Source of the DNA: an uncultured Pirellulaceae bacterium
Lineage (GTDB): Bacteria; Planctomycetota; Planctomycetia; Pirellulales; Pirellulaceae
Assembly: GCA_937967505.1 (NCBI GenBank)
Contig: CALCJM010000064.1
Span: forward strand, 1 to 64,000
DNA length: 64,000 nucleotides
Direction of reading: 5' to 3'
In this document: in pieces, positions 18,408 to 27,429 of the stretch
How positions within the stretch are numbered: position 1 is the stretch's first letter
Layout: every line of letters starts with the position of its first letter
Position numbers and translations under genes: made by a program
Notes under the pieces: model-generated
Databases searched by the model: none
What the model was told of the DNA's origin: nothing
Seen by the model: only the letters and a program-made list of their open reading frames with translations

Positions 18408-19430
18408 ATGCACTTTCAACTTTTCCGACTCCTGATCTGCGTCTGTATCATTTCGTGGGAGGCGATGCCCGCCACTGTGTTGGCTCAGGTTGACAACACC
18501 GGGGCAGCTCTCGCCGAAGAGCCGCTTACCTGGCAGGGAATATTGGGAGAAAAAGATATCACTGAAAGCAGCGGGCTGGCTCGGTCGTCGTTATTCGCCG
18601 ACGCATTCTGGACCATGAATGATTCGGGCAACGGCACCGATTTGTTTTTGTTCGACAGCAAAGGCAAATCACTGGCACGCTGTGAGCTCAAAGGGGCACG
18701 CAATATCGATTGGGAGGCGATGAGCGTCTGGCAATCGAATGGACAGCGTTTCATCGTGGTGGCAGATACCGGTGATAACCTTCGGCAACGCACTGAGTAC
18801 CGTATCTATTTTGCCAAAGAACCCGGCGTGAAAGCAGATCAAAAAGATCTGTACAAAAAAAAACTGTCCGCGGTCGGTGTTAAATTTCAGTTCAGCGGCG
18901 GTGCGATGAACTGCGAAGCGATGGGGATCCCGCCAGGAAGCAACGATGTCTATTTCGTGGAAAAGCAATTTGCCGAAACGAAGGTCACCCACCGGCCAGC
19001 GATTTTCCGATTGCAATTGCCTGCTGCGGAACTGGCCGCCAAACTATCACTGAAACGCAAACATCGGGCCGGCCGCTTGCCTGAGCTCTATCACGCCTTG
19101 AAGGTGGCTGAATTCCCGGTCTACGGCGTCACCGGCATGGCATTTTCTCCTGACGGCAATCGCGCCATTATCAGGAACTACCTGGAGATGCACCTGTTTG
19201 ACAGACTGGCGGTCCCCGGTGTGGGTGACAACGGCAAACCCGAAGCCTGGGCGGATGTATTCAAAAACCGGAAACCTGTCGTATTGCCGATGCCGCTCCA
19301 GCACCAGGGCGAGGCCATTTGTTTTTCACAAGATAGCCAAAGTGTTTACGTCACCAGCGAAAAATCCAGACAGCCGATCTGGCGAATCAATCTCGATGGC
19401 CTGCAACGACAGATGGCCAACGATAAGTAG
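18408..19430 (+). CDS. Secreted beta-propeller-like protein of unknown function
   Basis: Signal peptide MHFQLFRLLICVCIISWEAMPATVLAQ; ESSGLARSS..FWTMNDSGNGTDLFLFDSKGK...NIDWEAMSV...VVADTGDN propeller-like repeats. Confidence 0.7.
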   Translation: MHFQLFRLLICVCIISWEAMPATVLAQVDNTGAALAEEPLTWQGILGEKDITESSGLARSSLFADAFWTMNDSGNGTDLFLFDSKGKSLARCELKGARNIDWEAMSVWQSNGQRFIVVADTGDNLRQRTEYRIYFAKEPGVKADQKDLYKKKLSAVGVKFQFSGGAMNCEAMGIPPGSNDVYFVEKQFAETKVTHRPAIFRLQLPAAELAAKLSLKRKHRAGRLPELYHALKVAEFPVYGVTGMAFSPDGNRAIIRNYLEMHLFDRLAVPGVGDNGKPEAWADVFKNRKPVVLPMPLQHQGEAICFSQDSQSVYVTSEKSRQPIWRINLDGLQRQMANDK

Positions 19431-19545
19431 TTGTGGTCAAATTTTATGAACAAGACTGACCACTCGAGTCAGGACGCGGCTGCATGACCTTCCCCAACAA
19501 TCCCCTTCCCAAACATAACCCTCCCAAACGCAAACGAGACCACTG

Positions 19546-20763
19546 ATGGAAGAACTTCTAAAACACTTGGAACGTTTGGAGAATCGACAGGAGGAAATGC
19601 TTGCCACGATCACTCGTTTGTGCGACATCAATTCCGGTACGTTGAATCTTCCGGGGGTCGAACGTGTCAGCCAAGAACTGGTGAAACTGTTCGAGCCGCT
19701 GGGCGGAGATCTGCAATTGATCGACACGGCACCGTGGTCGGTAGTCGGAGATGGCGGCAAACGTACCGACCAGGCGTTGGGGAAGATCATTCATATCATC
19801 AAACACCCTGAGGCCAGCGGGAAAGTGATGCTGTGCATCCACTGCGATACGGTATACGGCATTGGTGACTCGTTTCAAAAATGCCGGATGACCGCCGGCG
19901 GGCAACTGAACGGGCCGGGGGTGGCGGATGCCAAAGGCGGCCTGATTGTGATGCTGGAGGCACTAAAGACCCTCGAATCCAGCCCTTTGGCCGGCCAGAT
20001 TGGTTGGGAAGTGATTATCAATCCCGATGAAGAAATTGGTTCGCCCGGTAGCGGTTCGTTTTTACGATCTCGTGCCGGTGAATGTGATTTTGGCATGCTG
20101 TTCGAACCGGCGCTGCCCGGAGGCGGGTTAGTGTCGTGGCGAAAAGGCACCGGCAATTTTACTTTTGTCGTGCGCGGACAATCGGCTCATTCGGGACGCG
20201 ATTTTGCTGCGGGCAGGAATGCCATCGTGGCACTGGCGCGCCTGTTGGATGAAATCGACCAACTGAACATCGAACCGGACGTGACTTATAATGTCGGGCG
20301 AATTACCGGTGGCGGAGCGGTCAACATTGTGCCGGACCTGGCTGTGGGACGCGTCAATGTGAGAGTTGTCAATCTCGAACAGCAATCCGGTGTAGAAATT
20401 GATTTTGCTGATCTGGTTGAAAAATACAACCAACTGGACGGCATCAGCGTTGAAATCAGTGGTGGATTTACTTCACCGCCCAAACCTCTGGAGGACAACG
20501 TCAAACCGCTACAGCACCGGATCACCCGGTGTGCCCAGATACTGGACATTGATATCGACTGGCAGGGAACCGGTGGCGCTTGTGATGGAAACAAGTTTGC
20601 CAGTGCCGGCTTGCCCAATATCGACACCTTGGGCCCCTGCGGTGGTCACATTCACAGCAGCAACGAATTCCTGATCCCGGGAAGTCTCATTCCCAGAACG
20701 AAACTGGCCAGCCTGATCCTGCTGGCGTACGCCAGCGAGATCGACAATTCCGGCGGGGCGTAG
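19546..20763 (+). CDS. M20 family metallopeptidase (glutamate carboxypeptidase-like)
   Basis: VMLCIHCDTVYG, LNGPGVADAKGGLIVMLEAL, INPDEEIGSPGSGSFLRSRA, AHSGRDFAAGRNAI. Confidence 0.92.
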   Translation: MEELLKHLERLENRQEEMLATITRLCDINSGTLNLPGVERVSQELVKLFEPLGGDLQLIDTAPWSVVGDGGKRTDQALGKIIHIIKHPEASGKVMLCIHCDTVYGIGDSFQKCRMTAGGQLNGPGVADAKGGLIVMLEALKTLESSPLAGQIGWEVIINPDEEIGSPGSGSFLRSRAGECDFGMLFEPALPGGGLVSWRKGTGNFTFVVRGQSAHSGRDFAAGRNAIVALARLLDEIDQLNIEPDVTYNVGRITGGGAVNIVPDLAVGRVNVRVVNLEQQSGVEIDFADLVEKYNQLDGISVEISGGFTSPPKPLEDNVKPLQHRITRCAQILDIDIDWQGTGGACDGNKFASAGLPNIDTLGPCGGHIHSSNEFLIPGSLIPRTKLASLILLAYASEIDNSGGA

Positions 20764-20818
20764 TTGCGCAGATCCTAGTTGCGACCAAAATGCATCCAGC
20801 AGTGGTGAGAAGGAAGTC

Positions 20819-22153
20819 TCACTCTTCCCGTACAAAAATTTCCCTGAATTCCACCGCAGAACCGTGACCGGCAAATCCCAGATGCCCATCCGTTCGAGAC
20901 AACCCCGGATGAGCCTTGCCATCAAGAAACGGTTCGTTTGAATCCAGCTGTAGAAACGGTTTCACATCAGCGTCAAGGATCACGAATCCGTTCAGTTCGA
21001 CGACGATGCTGGTACCGGTGACAGTGACCTCCTGGAAATTCCATTCTCCGGGCGGGCGCAAACGGCCTCGCACCGCAGCAGCGATACCGTAAATGGAACC
21101 GTGGTACTGACGCGCATCAAGGCCGGTAAATTGCTTTGCCGTGTCATCCAGAATCTGAAGCTCGCACATTCCCACATAGGCGGTGTCACCCGATCCGGGG
21201 TAGCGAATCGCCAGCCCGTTGTTCCCGCCCGGTGGCAAACGAAATTCAAACCGCATCGAAAAATCTGACCACGTCCGCTGCGTAAAAATTGTCCCGCCAT
21301 GGCCGGGCTTGCACCGTAGCGTCCCGTCGATAATTTCATAACCACCCTTTGCCCCGTCCCAACCGGCAAGGCTATTTCCATCAAAGATTCTTCGGTAGCC
21401 GCTGCCAACACGATCAGCAAGGTGCTTGTTCGATTCTTCTGGTGACAGTTCTCTGATTCTCGGGTGGCGAAAACTGAAGGGGGCACCGTTGGGGCAGATC
21501 TGAACATGTCCCGCAACCATTAGCACCGCAGGCAGTCCGCCAGATTGATGACGCTCGTCAGGGGCTTGGGGACTCAGAATCGCACATGGTGCTATCTCTT
21601 TGCCGTCGATCCAAACACTCACCCGGGCTCCCGTCACGCGCACGATGGCCTTGGTCCATTGCGCGTGCGGTGAGGTTGTGGTTTTGCTACTGCCGGCCGG
21701 CAGCAGCAAACGGCCCCCTTTTATGACCAGCACCGCATCACGGACGCTGCGAAATTCAAATTCCAGTTCAAAATCACTGTACTGCGCATTTGACACCAGA
21801 CAGCCACCACTTCCACCATTTTGAATCGCGCTGCCAGTCACGGGCGTGGCCGGCGAGATCGACCAATCCGGGCCGCGCGCTGTCGCGTCGGTTCCAGAGG
21901 TAGGCCTCTCTACCGATTGCCCGGTCGAGGCTGAGGCTGAGGCAGAGGCTGAATTCGCGCGATCAGGGATCGGTGGCGGTACAACTCGCCAATGGCTCAG
22001 GCTTTTCCCGTCGAATAGAGAACGAAATTTTCCGTGAGCAGCGTCTGAAGCCTGAACCGCCAACACTGGCTGTAGTCCAGGGCAGAACGATCCGCATGCG
22101 CAGGAAATCAATAGCACAGCAGCGGCGAACCACTTACGAACCTGTCTACTCAT
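20819..22153 (-). CDS. Secreted protein with two DUF1080 (3-keto-disaccharide hydrolase-like) domains
   Basis: FRSLFDGKSLSHWRVVPP and YRRIFDGNSLAGWDGAKGGYEIIDGTLRCKPGHGGTIFTQRTWSDFSMRFEFRLPPGGNNGLAIRYPG; signal peptide after MSRQVRKW. Confidence 0.88.
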   Translation of the reverse strand: MSRQVRKWFAAAVLLISCACGSFCPGLQPVLAVQASDAAHGKFRSLFDGKSLSHWRVVPPPIPDRANSASASASASTGQSVERPTSGTDATARGPDWSISPATPVTGSAIQNGGSGGCLVSNAQYSDFELEFEFRSVRDAVLVIKGGRLLLPAGSSKTTTSPHAQWTKAIVRVTGARVSVWIDGKEIAPCAILSPQAPDERHQSGGLPAVLMVAGHVQICPNGAPFSFRHPRIRELSPEESNKHLADRVGSGYRRIFDGNSLAGWDGAKGGYEIIDGTLRCKPGHGGTIFTQRTWSDFSMRFEFRLPPGGNNGLAIRYPGSGDTAYVGMCELQILDDTAKQFTGLDARQYHGSIYGIAAAVRGRLRPPGEWNFQEVTVTGTSIVVELNGFVILDADVKPFLQLDSNEPFLDGKAHPGLSRTDGHLGFAGHGSAVEFREIFVREE

Positions 22154-22504
22154 TGCGGAATCTCCCAAGCTGAAAAATGGTTGTCTTGTTTTGGTAAGCG
22201 ATCCTGACCAAACGCTGACGCAACACAGCATATATGGTGTGGGGAGACTGTGAGAACCGCTACAAGAAAAAATTTCAGGTTGCCTCTGGCGTTGCAGCAC
22301 GATTGTCGCAACAACCAACCGCAAGCCATCCACTCCGGCGGGGTCTGCGCGACGGCGGGGCGAATAGGCTTGGTCTCCAGCGTCAGGCGAGCTACCAGGG
22401 TGCTTTCTGAATCCACCAATGGCCGTTAGATTATGCCGATTGCTGTCGCCGCATCTGTTGTGCGGTGAGGCAGGTCAAATTTACCTTCGCCACTTCGATC
22501 GCTT

Positions 22505-23191
22505 ATGTCAAACAATCCAGACATTTCTTTTGTCGCTGAACAGCGCGTGCCAGTCAAAGACCTGAAAGGGATTTCCAAAAATGCCGCCTCAACCGCCGCC
22601 AAAGGAGGCATCAGCCGGAAATATCTGAGTGACCTGGCTCAGGCTGAATTGGATGCAGATTTGGATGCGACATTTGCCAAGCTTAAATCAGCTTTTAGAT
22701 TCAAACGCAAAGAGCTAACCGCTGACGGGCCGGCCGATGGCATGGGGGTGATCACAACACCGCATTTTTTCTACGAAGTGACGGTGGTACCTGTCGAAGA
22801 CGCACCACGCAATGTTATCATTCGCAGGTGCGTCCGCAACATCACCGATGCTGATGTAATCACAGGCGCAGATTTTTTTGAGGTGTTTGGTTCGAGGTTT
22901 AACCAGCTGGAAGTTGCCTGCGATAACCCACTGGACCTAGAAGCAATTATTGATCAAATTGAGGACGCTGAAGCTGACGACGTTGATCTGGATTACGACA
23001 AAGATGTCACGCATTGCACGATCGGGTTGATGTCGATGAGAACAACGATCCTCGTGCGCCCCAATTCTATCCACGTCAAAGGACCTGCGGACGTAACGCC
23101 TGCCGATCTAGTGCACTCATTCTTCGAAATGCAGAATTGCTTCATGGAATCGTTGAACCTGTCAGAACCGCTGCTAAAGAGTTCGTCCTGA
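22505..23191 (+). CDS. Hypothetical protein
   Basis: 228-aa ORF with balanced composition and no competing ORF; no recognised family. Confidence 0.7.
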   Translation: MSNNPDISFVAEQRVPVKDLKGISKNAASTAAKGGISRKYLSDLAQAELDADLDATFAKLKSAFRFKRKELTADGPADGMGVITTPHFFYEVTVVPVEDAPRNVIIRRCVRNITDADVITGADFFEVFGSRFNQLEVACDNPLDLEAIIDQIEDAEADDVDLDYDKDVTHCTIGLMSMRTTILVRPNSIHVKGPADVTPADLVHSFFEMQNCFMESLNLSEPLLKSSS

Positions 23192-23261
23192 TTACTTCCC
23201 CGAACGAACTCAGTTGATCGGGTTAATCCGGCTGATTGTGTCGCATTTTTGCCTGGTATCT

Positions 23262-24554
23262 TTACGGGGTGGCTGCCTCCTTCAACAGGTCAACGCGGTA
23301 GAGTTCCAGTGGCAGTTGGTCGTAGCTGTTGAGCGCCGTGATCCGGTTGCTCAACAGGGTCACTTTTTTATTATTGGGTTTGGTTGGTTTGGCCAGTTTC
23401 GCCAGTTTTTTGGAATTGCGACGTTGCCGACGACCGGAATTAGCCAGGTCACGCTCCAATTGGCTTAACTGCCCCCCGTAGCGGTTGCGGATTTGTGCAA
23501 TTTCATTGGCCGCGCGATCCAGTTCAAACGCTACCGCGTCAGCCCGGTTACCAAGATTGCCGAGGGTGAAATAGTTGTCCTGAATCTGGTACCGCAATAC
23601 GTCGCACTGTAGCAGCGAACCGTTGGGATCGGTTTGATGGAAATACAACGCGGTTTGCAACGCGCGAATATTGTTGCGGACCGATCGAATATCCCCATCG
23701 AGCGCCGCCAATTCACTTTGCAGCGGTTGGGCACGTGAGATTGCCCGATCAATCTTTAGCTCGCCCTCGTCCCTCAGCGAATTCTGTTGGTCCTGGATCG
23801 TTTGGGTTTGCGTCTGTAGCAGAGCATTTTCCTGCTGGATCAATTTTCGGTTGGCAACCTTGGCGACCTCTTTTTCTTCAACCGACTCCTGAACTTTTCT
23901 ACCCAAGTGTTGCATGCGGCCTTCGAAGTCCGCCAGCAAATTTTCCATCTCCGCGCGCATCAATTTCTGGTGATTGGGAGCGAGTCCGATGGACAATTCC
24001 GCAATTGCCGCATGCAGGATTTCCTGATTGACATGTTCTCCCACAGGGCCTTGCAGATAGCCCAGCAACCGACCAATCCTGCGATAAGTATTGTCCAACC
24101 TAGCCGGTGGCAAGTTGCGGTTGCGAATCGTTTTGCCAAAAGTGCGAATATCAGTCATGGCCTGGTCGTATTGATCGCGCACGGTTTTCACCCAGATCGA
24201 AAGCAACCTGGCATCCAGGTTGTCCGGGGTGATAGCGAGCGCGGCATCCACCGCTTCACCCGCTTCCCGCACACGATTGTGCTGAAAGCGGTTCACCGCA
24301 TAGGCAATCAAAACCGTCGGACTATTCACCGGTGCCAATTCGTAGACCTCGACACTTTGGGTGCGACTGGCAAGGTTCTTTTTCCAGGCCGGGTCCAGCC
24401 AGAATTTAACGCGCTGTTTTTCACCGATGGGGATTTCGATCGGTTCTATCAACTGGCCAACAACGGTCTGGCAAATCACCGCTTCAACGGTCAAGGCGAT
24501 CAGAAACGCGAACAGGGGCAAGAAACGCTTCCATTGTGCGGGTCCAAATTTCAT
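23262..24554 (-). CDS. Hypothetical secreted/anchored coiled-coil protein
   Basis: N-terminal hydrophobic segment FLPLFAFLIALTVEAVICQ and long Gln/Leu-rich helical region. Confidence 0.72.
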   Translation of the reverse strand: MKFGPAQWKRFLPLFAFLIALTVEAVICQTVVGQLIEPIEIPIGEKQRVKFWLDPAWKKNLASRTQSVEVYELAPVNSPTVLIAYAVNRFQHNRVREAGEAVDAALAITPDNLDARLLSIWVKTVRDQYDQAMTDIRTFGKTIRNRNLPPARLDNTYRRIGRLLGYLQGPVGEHVNQEILHAAIAELSIGLAPNHQKLMRAEMENLLADFEGRMQHLGRKVQESVEEKEVAKVANRKLIQQENALLQTQTQTIQDQQNSLRDEGELKIDRAISRAQPLQSELAALDGDIRSVRNNIRALQTALYFHQTDPNGSLLQCDVLRYQIQDNYFTLGNLGNRADAVAFELDRAANEIAQIRNRYGGQLSQLERDLANSGRRQRRNSKKLAKLAKPTKPNNKKVTLLSNRITALNSYDQLPLELYRVDLLKEAATP

Positions 24555-24981
24555 TGTGTTAACCGGGAGAGAATGAAAAAACGGCGAAGTAGACCGATCC
24601 GGCCACCCAGCTTATTATTTGCATCTCTGGCACGAAAGCAACCTGTGGAGCTTCATCGGATTGCGAGTGTCGCATCTTTCAACAAAGTCCCTGTCAGGAA
24701 GGCGGCTGGAGCTGACTGACCATCTTGCGAAGTTTTGGTAAGTCTTTTCGGGCTTTGGCAAGTTGAAGTGTTGTGATGACCTTGCACCACCGCTGGCGTG
24801 GTGTCGTGAACGGGGGCAAAAGCTGGTGGTCTTCCCCTCAATCGGCTACCATGCGGTTGAAACCAGTCACACCGAGTGAGAAAAACGGGCACTCGATCTA
24901 TCCGCACGTTCTGGACTAACCCATCTAACAACACGTGCGACAGAAACACCCGGGTAGATCGCAATTGGTTACGTGGAAAAC

Positions 24982-25019
24982 TTTGCTCTCCAGTAGGGCA
25001 GGCCCTGCTGGAGAGCAAA
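24982..25019. repeat. Near-perfect 18-bp stem hairpin with 2-nt loop
   Basis: TTTGCTCTCCAGTAGGGC-AG-GCCCTGCTGGAGAGCAAA; one non-Watson-Crick pair (T:G). Confidence 0.9.
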
Positions 25020-25047
25020 CACAATCATTGGATAATCATCCATTAAA

Positions 25048-27141
25048 ATGCCGGAAGAAACAAAAACAGTCATGACCGCATCAACTCCCGACTCCGAAGT
25101 TCTCCTTGCCCCCTGGGCAGGGCCGTGCGGTGGTACTCCTCCGTGGCGTTCGGTGAATCCCGAGGCATTCCTAGATGCTGTTACCGCTTCGATCAGACTT
25201 GAAAATGAAGATCTGGCCCGCATCACTGAGCAAGCGGAATCTCCCACCTTCGATAATACGATTGTCGCCATGGAAAAAGCCGGTCGCACGCTGGACCGAT
25301 TGGAGTCAATTTACTATGTCCATACCTCGAATCTGAACCTTGGGCCAATGGCCGATATCGAAGCCACGATTGAACCGGTCTTGAGCGCGCATCGTGATTC
25401 GGTGATGCAAAACCAGGCACTGTTTGAACGCGTTGAATCTGTCTACCAATCCAACGCAGCAAAAGAGCTGGAGCAGGCTAATTTTCGTTTGCTGGAAAAA
25501 GTCTACAAAAACTTTGTCCGTCAAGGAGCACGACTGGACGCCGCTGAGAAAAAATCTCTGTCAAAAATCAATGTCGAACTGGCCAGTCTGTTTACCCGTT
25601 TCAGCCAGAATGTTCTGACGGCCGAACAGAAAACGATCACTATCGACGATGCCTGCCGGCTTCAAGGACTGCCGGCAGCCCTCATTGACTCGATGGAGTC
25701 GGCTGATGAAACAGAGCAACAGTGGCTGGTCGCCAACACGCGTTCGGCCGTCGAACCGGTGCTGACCTATGCTGATGACAGAGTCCTGCGGGAACATGTC
25801 TGGCGAGCGTTCTACGATCGTTGTGATCGGGGTGACAGCCACCATGGAGAGAGTGTGGACAATAACGCGATTGTTTCGGCGATCCTGCGTTTGCGTGCCA
25901 AACGCGCGAAATTGTTGGGCTACGCGACGCACGCGCACTGGCGTCTGGAACCGCAGATGGCTAAAGAACCGGAAAATGCCATGGCGCTGATGACGCGCGT
26001 CTGGCTAGGTGCCGTGGAGACAGCGCGACAGGAAGTTGTCGATATGCAGGCAATCGCCGACAACGAAGGGGGCGATTTTAAAATTGAACCTTGGGACTAC
26101 CGATATTACGCTGAAAAAGTTCGTAAACAAAAATACGACCTGGATCTGGCAGATATTAAGCCCTACCTTCAACTGGAGAAACTCAGAGAAGGCATGATGT
26201 GGACAGCAAGTGAACTTTTTGGCTTCGAATTTCGCGAAACAAAAACAGTCGATGTCTTTCATCCGGATGTTAGAGTCTGGGAGGTTCGCAAACCAAACCA
26301 GGTAGTTGGATTGTGGTATTTTGATCCGTTTGCGAGGGCCGGAAAACGCAGTGGCGCCTGGATGACAAACTACCGCCAGCAGGAAAATATTGATGCGGCA
26401 ATCCTTCCGCTGGTTTCGAATAACTCGAATTTTGTCAAATCGAAACCCGGTGAACCGGTGCTAATCTCGTGGGATGATGCGGTCACGCTGTTTCATGAAT
26501 TTGGTCATGCATTGCACGGCTTGTGCAGTCAATGTCGGTATCCAACTCAGTCGGGGACTTCGGTGGCGCGCGACTTTGTCGAATTTCCATCGCAGCTATT
26601 TGAAAGTTGGTTGGCAACGCCTGAAGTGCTGGCACGTTTCGCCTTGCACCACCAAACCGGTCAGCCCATCCCCCGGGACCTGATCGAAAAAATCGAAGCA
26701 GCCGCCACTTTTAATCAAGGGTTCGCCACGGTCGAGTATCTGGCAAGTGCAATCGTTGATATGAAATTGCATCTGGCTGGGGATGTGGCAATCAATCCGG
26801 AGCAATTTGAAAAACAGACGCTGGCTGAAATCGATATGCCAGCGGAAATTGTGATGCGGCATCGGACGCCGCATTTCAGTCACGTCTTCGCCAGCGATAG
26901 TTATTCTGCTGGCTACTATAGTTACCTGTGGGCTGAAGCGCTGACGGCCGACGCGGCTGAAACGTTCGAGCGGGTTGGGTTTTTTAATGCCGTAACGGCG
27001 GCAGACCTGTTGTCAAAAATTCTCGCGATTGGCGATACAGTGGATCCAGCCGAGGCATTTCACAGCTTTCAAGGCAGGGATGTTGACCCGGGCGCGCTGT
27101 TTCGCAAACGAGGATTCCCATTAAACGCAAGCCTCCCGTAG
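25048..27141 (+). CDS. M3 family oligopeptidase (peptidyl-dipeptidase Dcp/oligopeptidase A type)
   Basis: LFHEFGHALHGLCSQCRYPTQSGTSVARDFVEFPSQLFESW with the HExGH M3 motif. Alternative ATG at 25072. Confidence 0.95.
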   Translation: MPEETKTVMTASTPDSEVLLAPWAGPCGGTPPWRSVNPEAFLDAVTASIRLENEDLARITEQAESPTFDNTIVAMEKAGRTLDRLESIYYVHTSNLNLGPMADIEATIEPVLSAHRDSVMQNQALFERVESVYQSNAAKELEQANFRLLEKVYKNFVRQGARLDAAEKKSLSKINVELASLFTRFSQNVLTAEQKTITIDDACRLQGLPAALIDSMESADETEQQWLVANTRSAVEPVLTYADDRVLREHVWRAFYDRCDRGDSHHGESVDNNAIVSAILRLRAKRAKLLGYATHAHWRLEPQMAKEPENAMALMTRVWLGAVETARQEVVDMQAIADNEGGDFKIEPWDYRYYAEKVRKQKYDLDLADIKPYLQLEKLREGMMWTASELFGFEFRETKTVDVFHPDVRVWEVRKPNQVVGLWYFDPFARAGKRSGAWMTNYRQQENIDAAILPLVSNNSNFVKSKPGEPVLISWDDAVTLFHEFGHALHGLCSQCRYPTQSGTSVARDFVEFPSQLFESWLATPEVLARFALHHQTGQPIPRDLIEKIEAAATFNQGFATVEYLASAIVDMKLHLAGDVAINPEQFEKQTLAEIDMPAEIVMRHRTPHFSHVFASDSYSAGYYSYLWAEALTADAAETFERVGFFNAVTAADLLSKILAIGDTVDPAEAFHSFQGRDVDPGALFRKRGFPLNASLP

Positions 27142-27429
27142 AGGAAGCGCCCAATGAGATGTGACAGCATCGAATGCTGCCATTGCTGAAATCCCTAGAA
27201 ACCTTACTAACCTGCCTTCGCATACGGGGCAGGACGGATGGCAAAATAGGTAAAATACATTGGTCTTGGAGGTTAGTTGATGACATTTATCTGGCTTATC
27301 ATGGACGAATAATTGGACGAATCTGAATAATCGTTACTTTCGGAATCAAATTGGCTGTATTGACCGCCGATACCTAAACAGCCGGGCTTCCGGTTTTTCT
27401 TCCGAGAGAAGTTTATTGAGGTTTTTCAA

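Noticed and set aside
21920-21960. GAGGCT hexanucleotide repeat
   Set aside because: Inside the DUF1080 protein coding sequence, encoding a Ser/Ala linker.
24653-25024. 123-aa minus-strand ORF upstream of the M3 peptidase
   Set aside because: No family signature; a different frame gives a short protein-like stretch (HQLLPPFTTPRQRWCKVITTLQLAKARKDLPKLRKMVSQL), so at best a remnant that I cannot assign.
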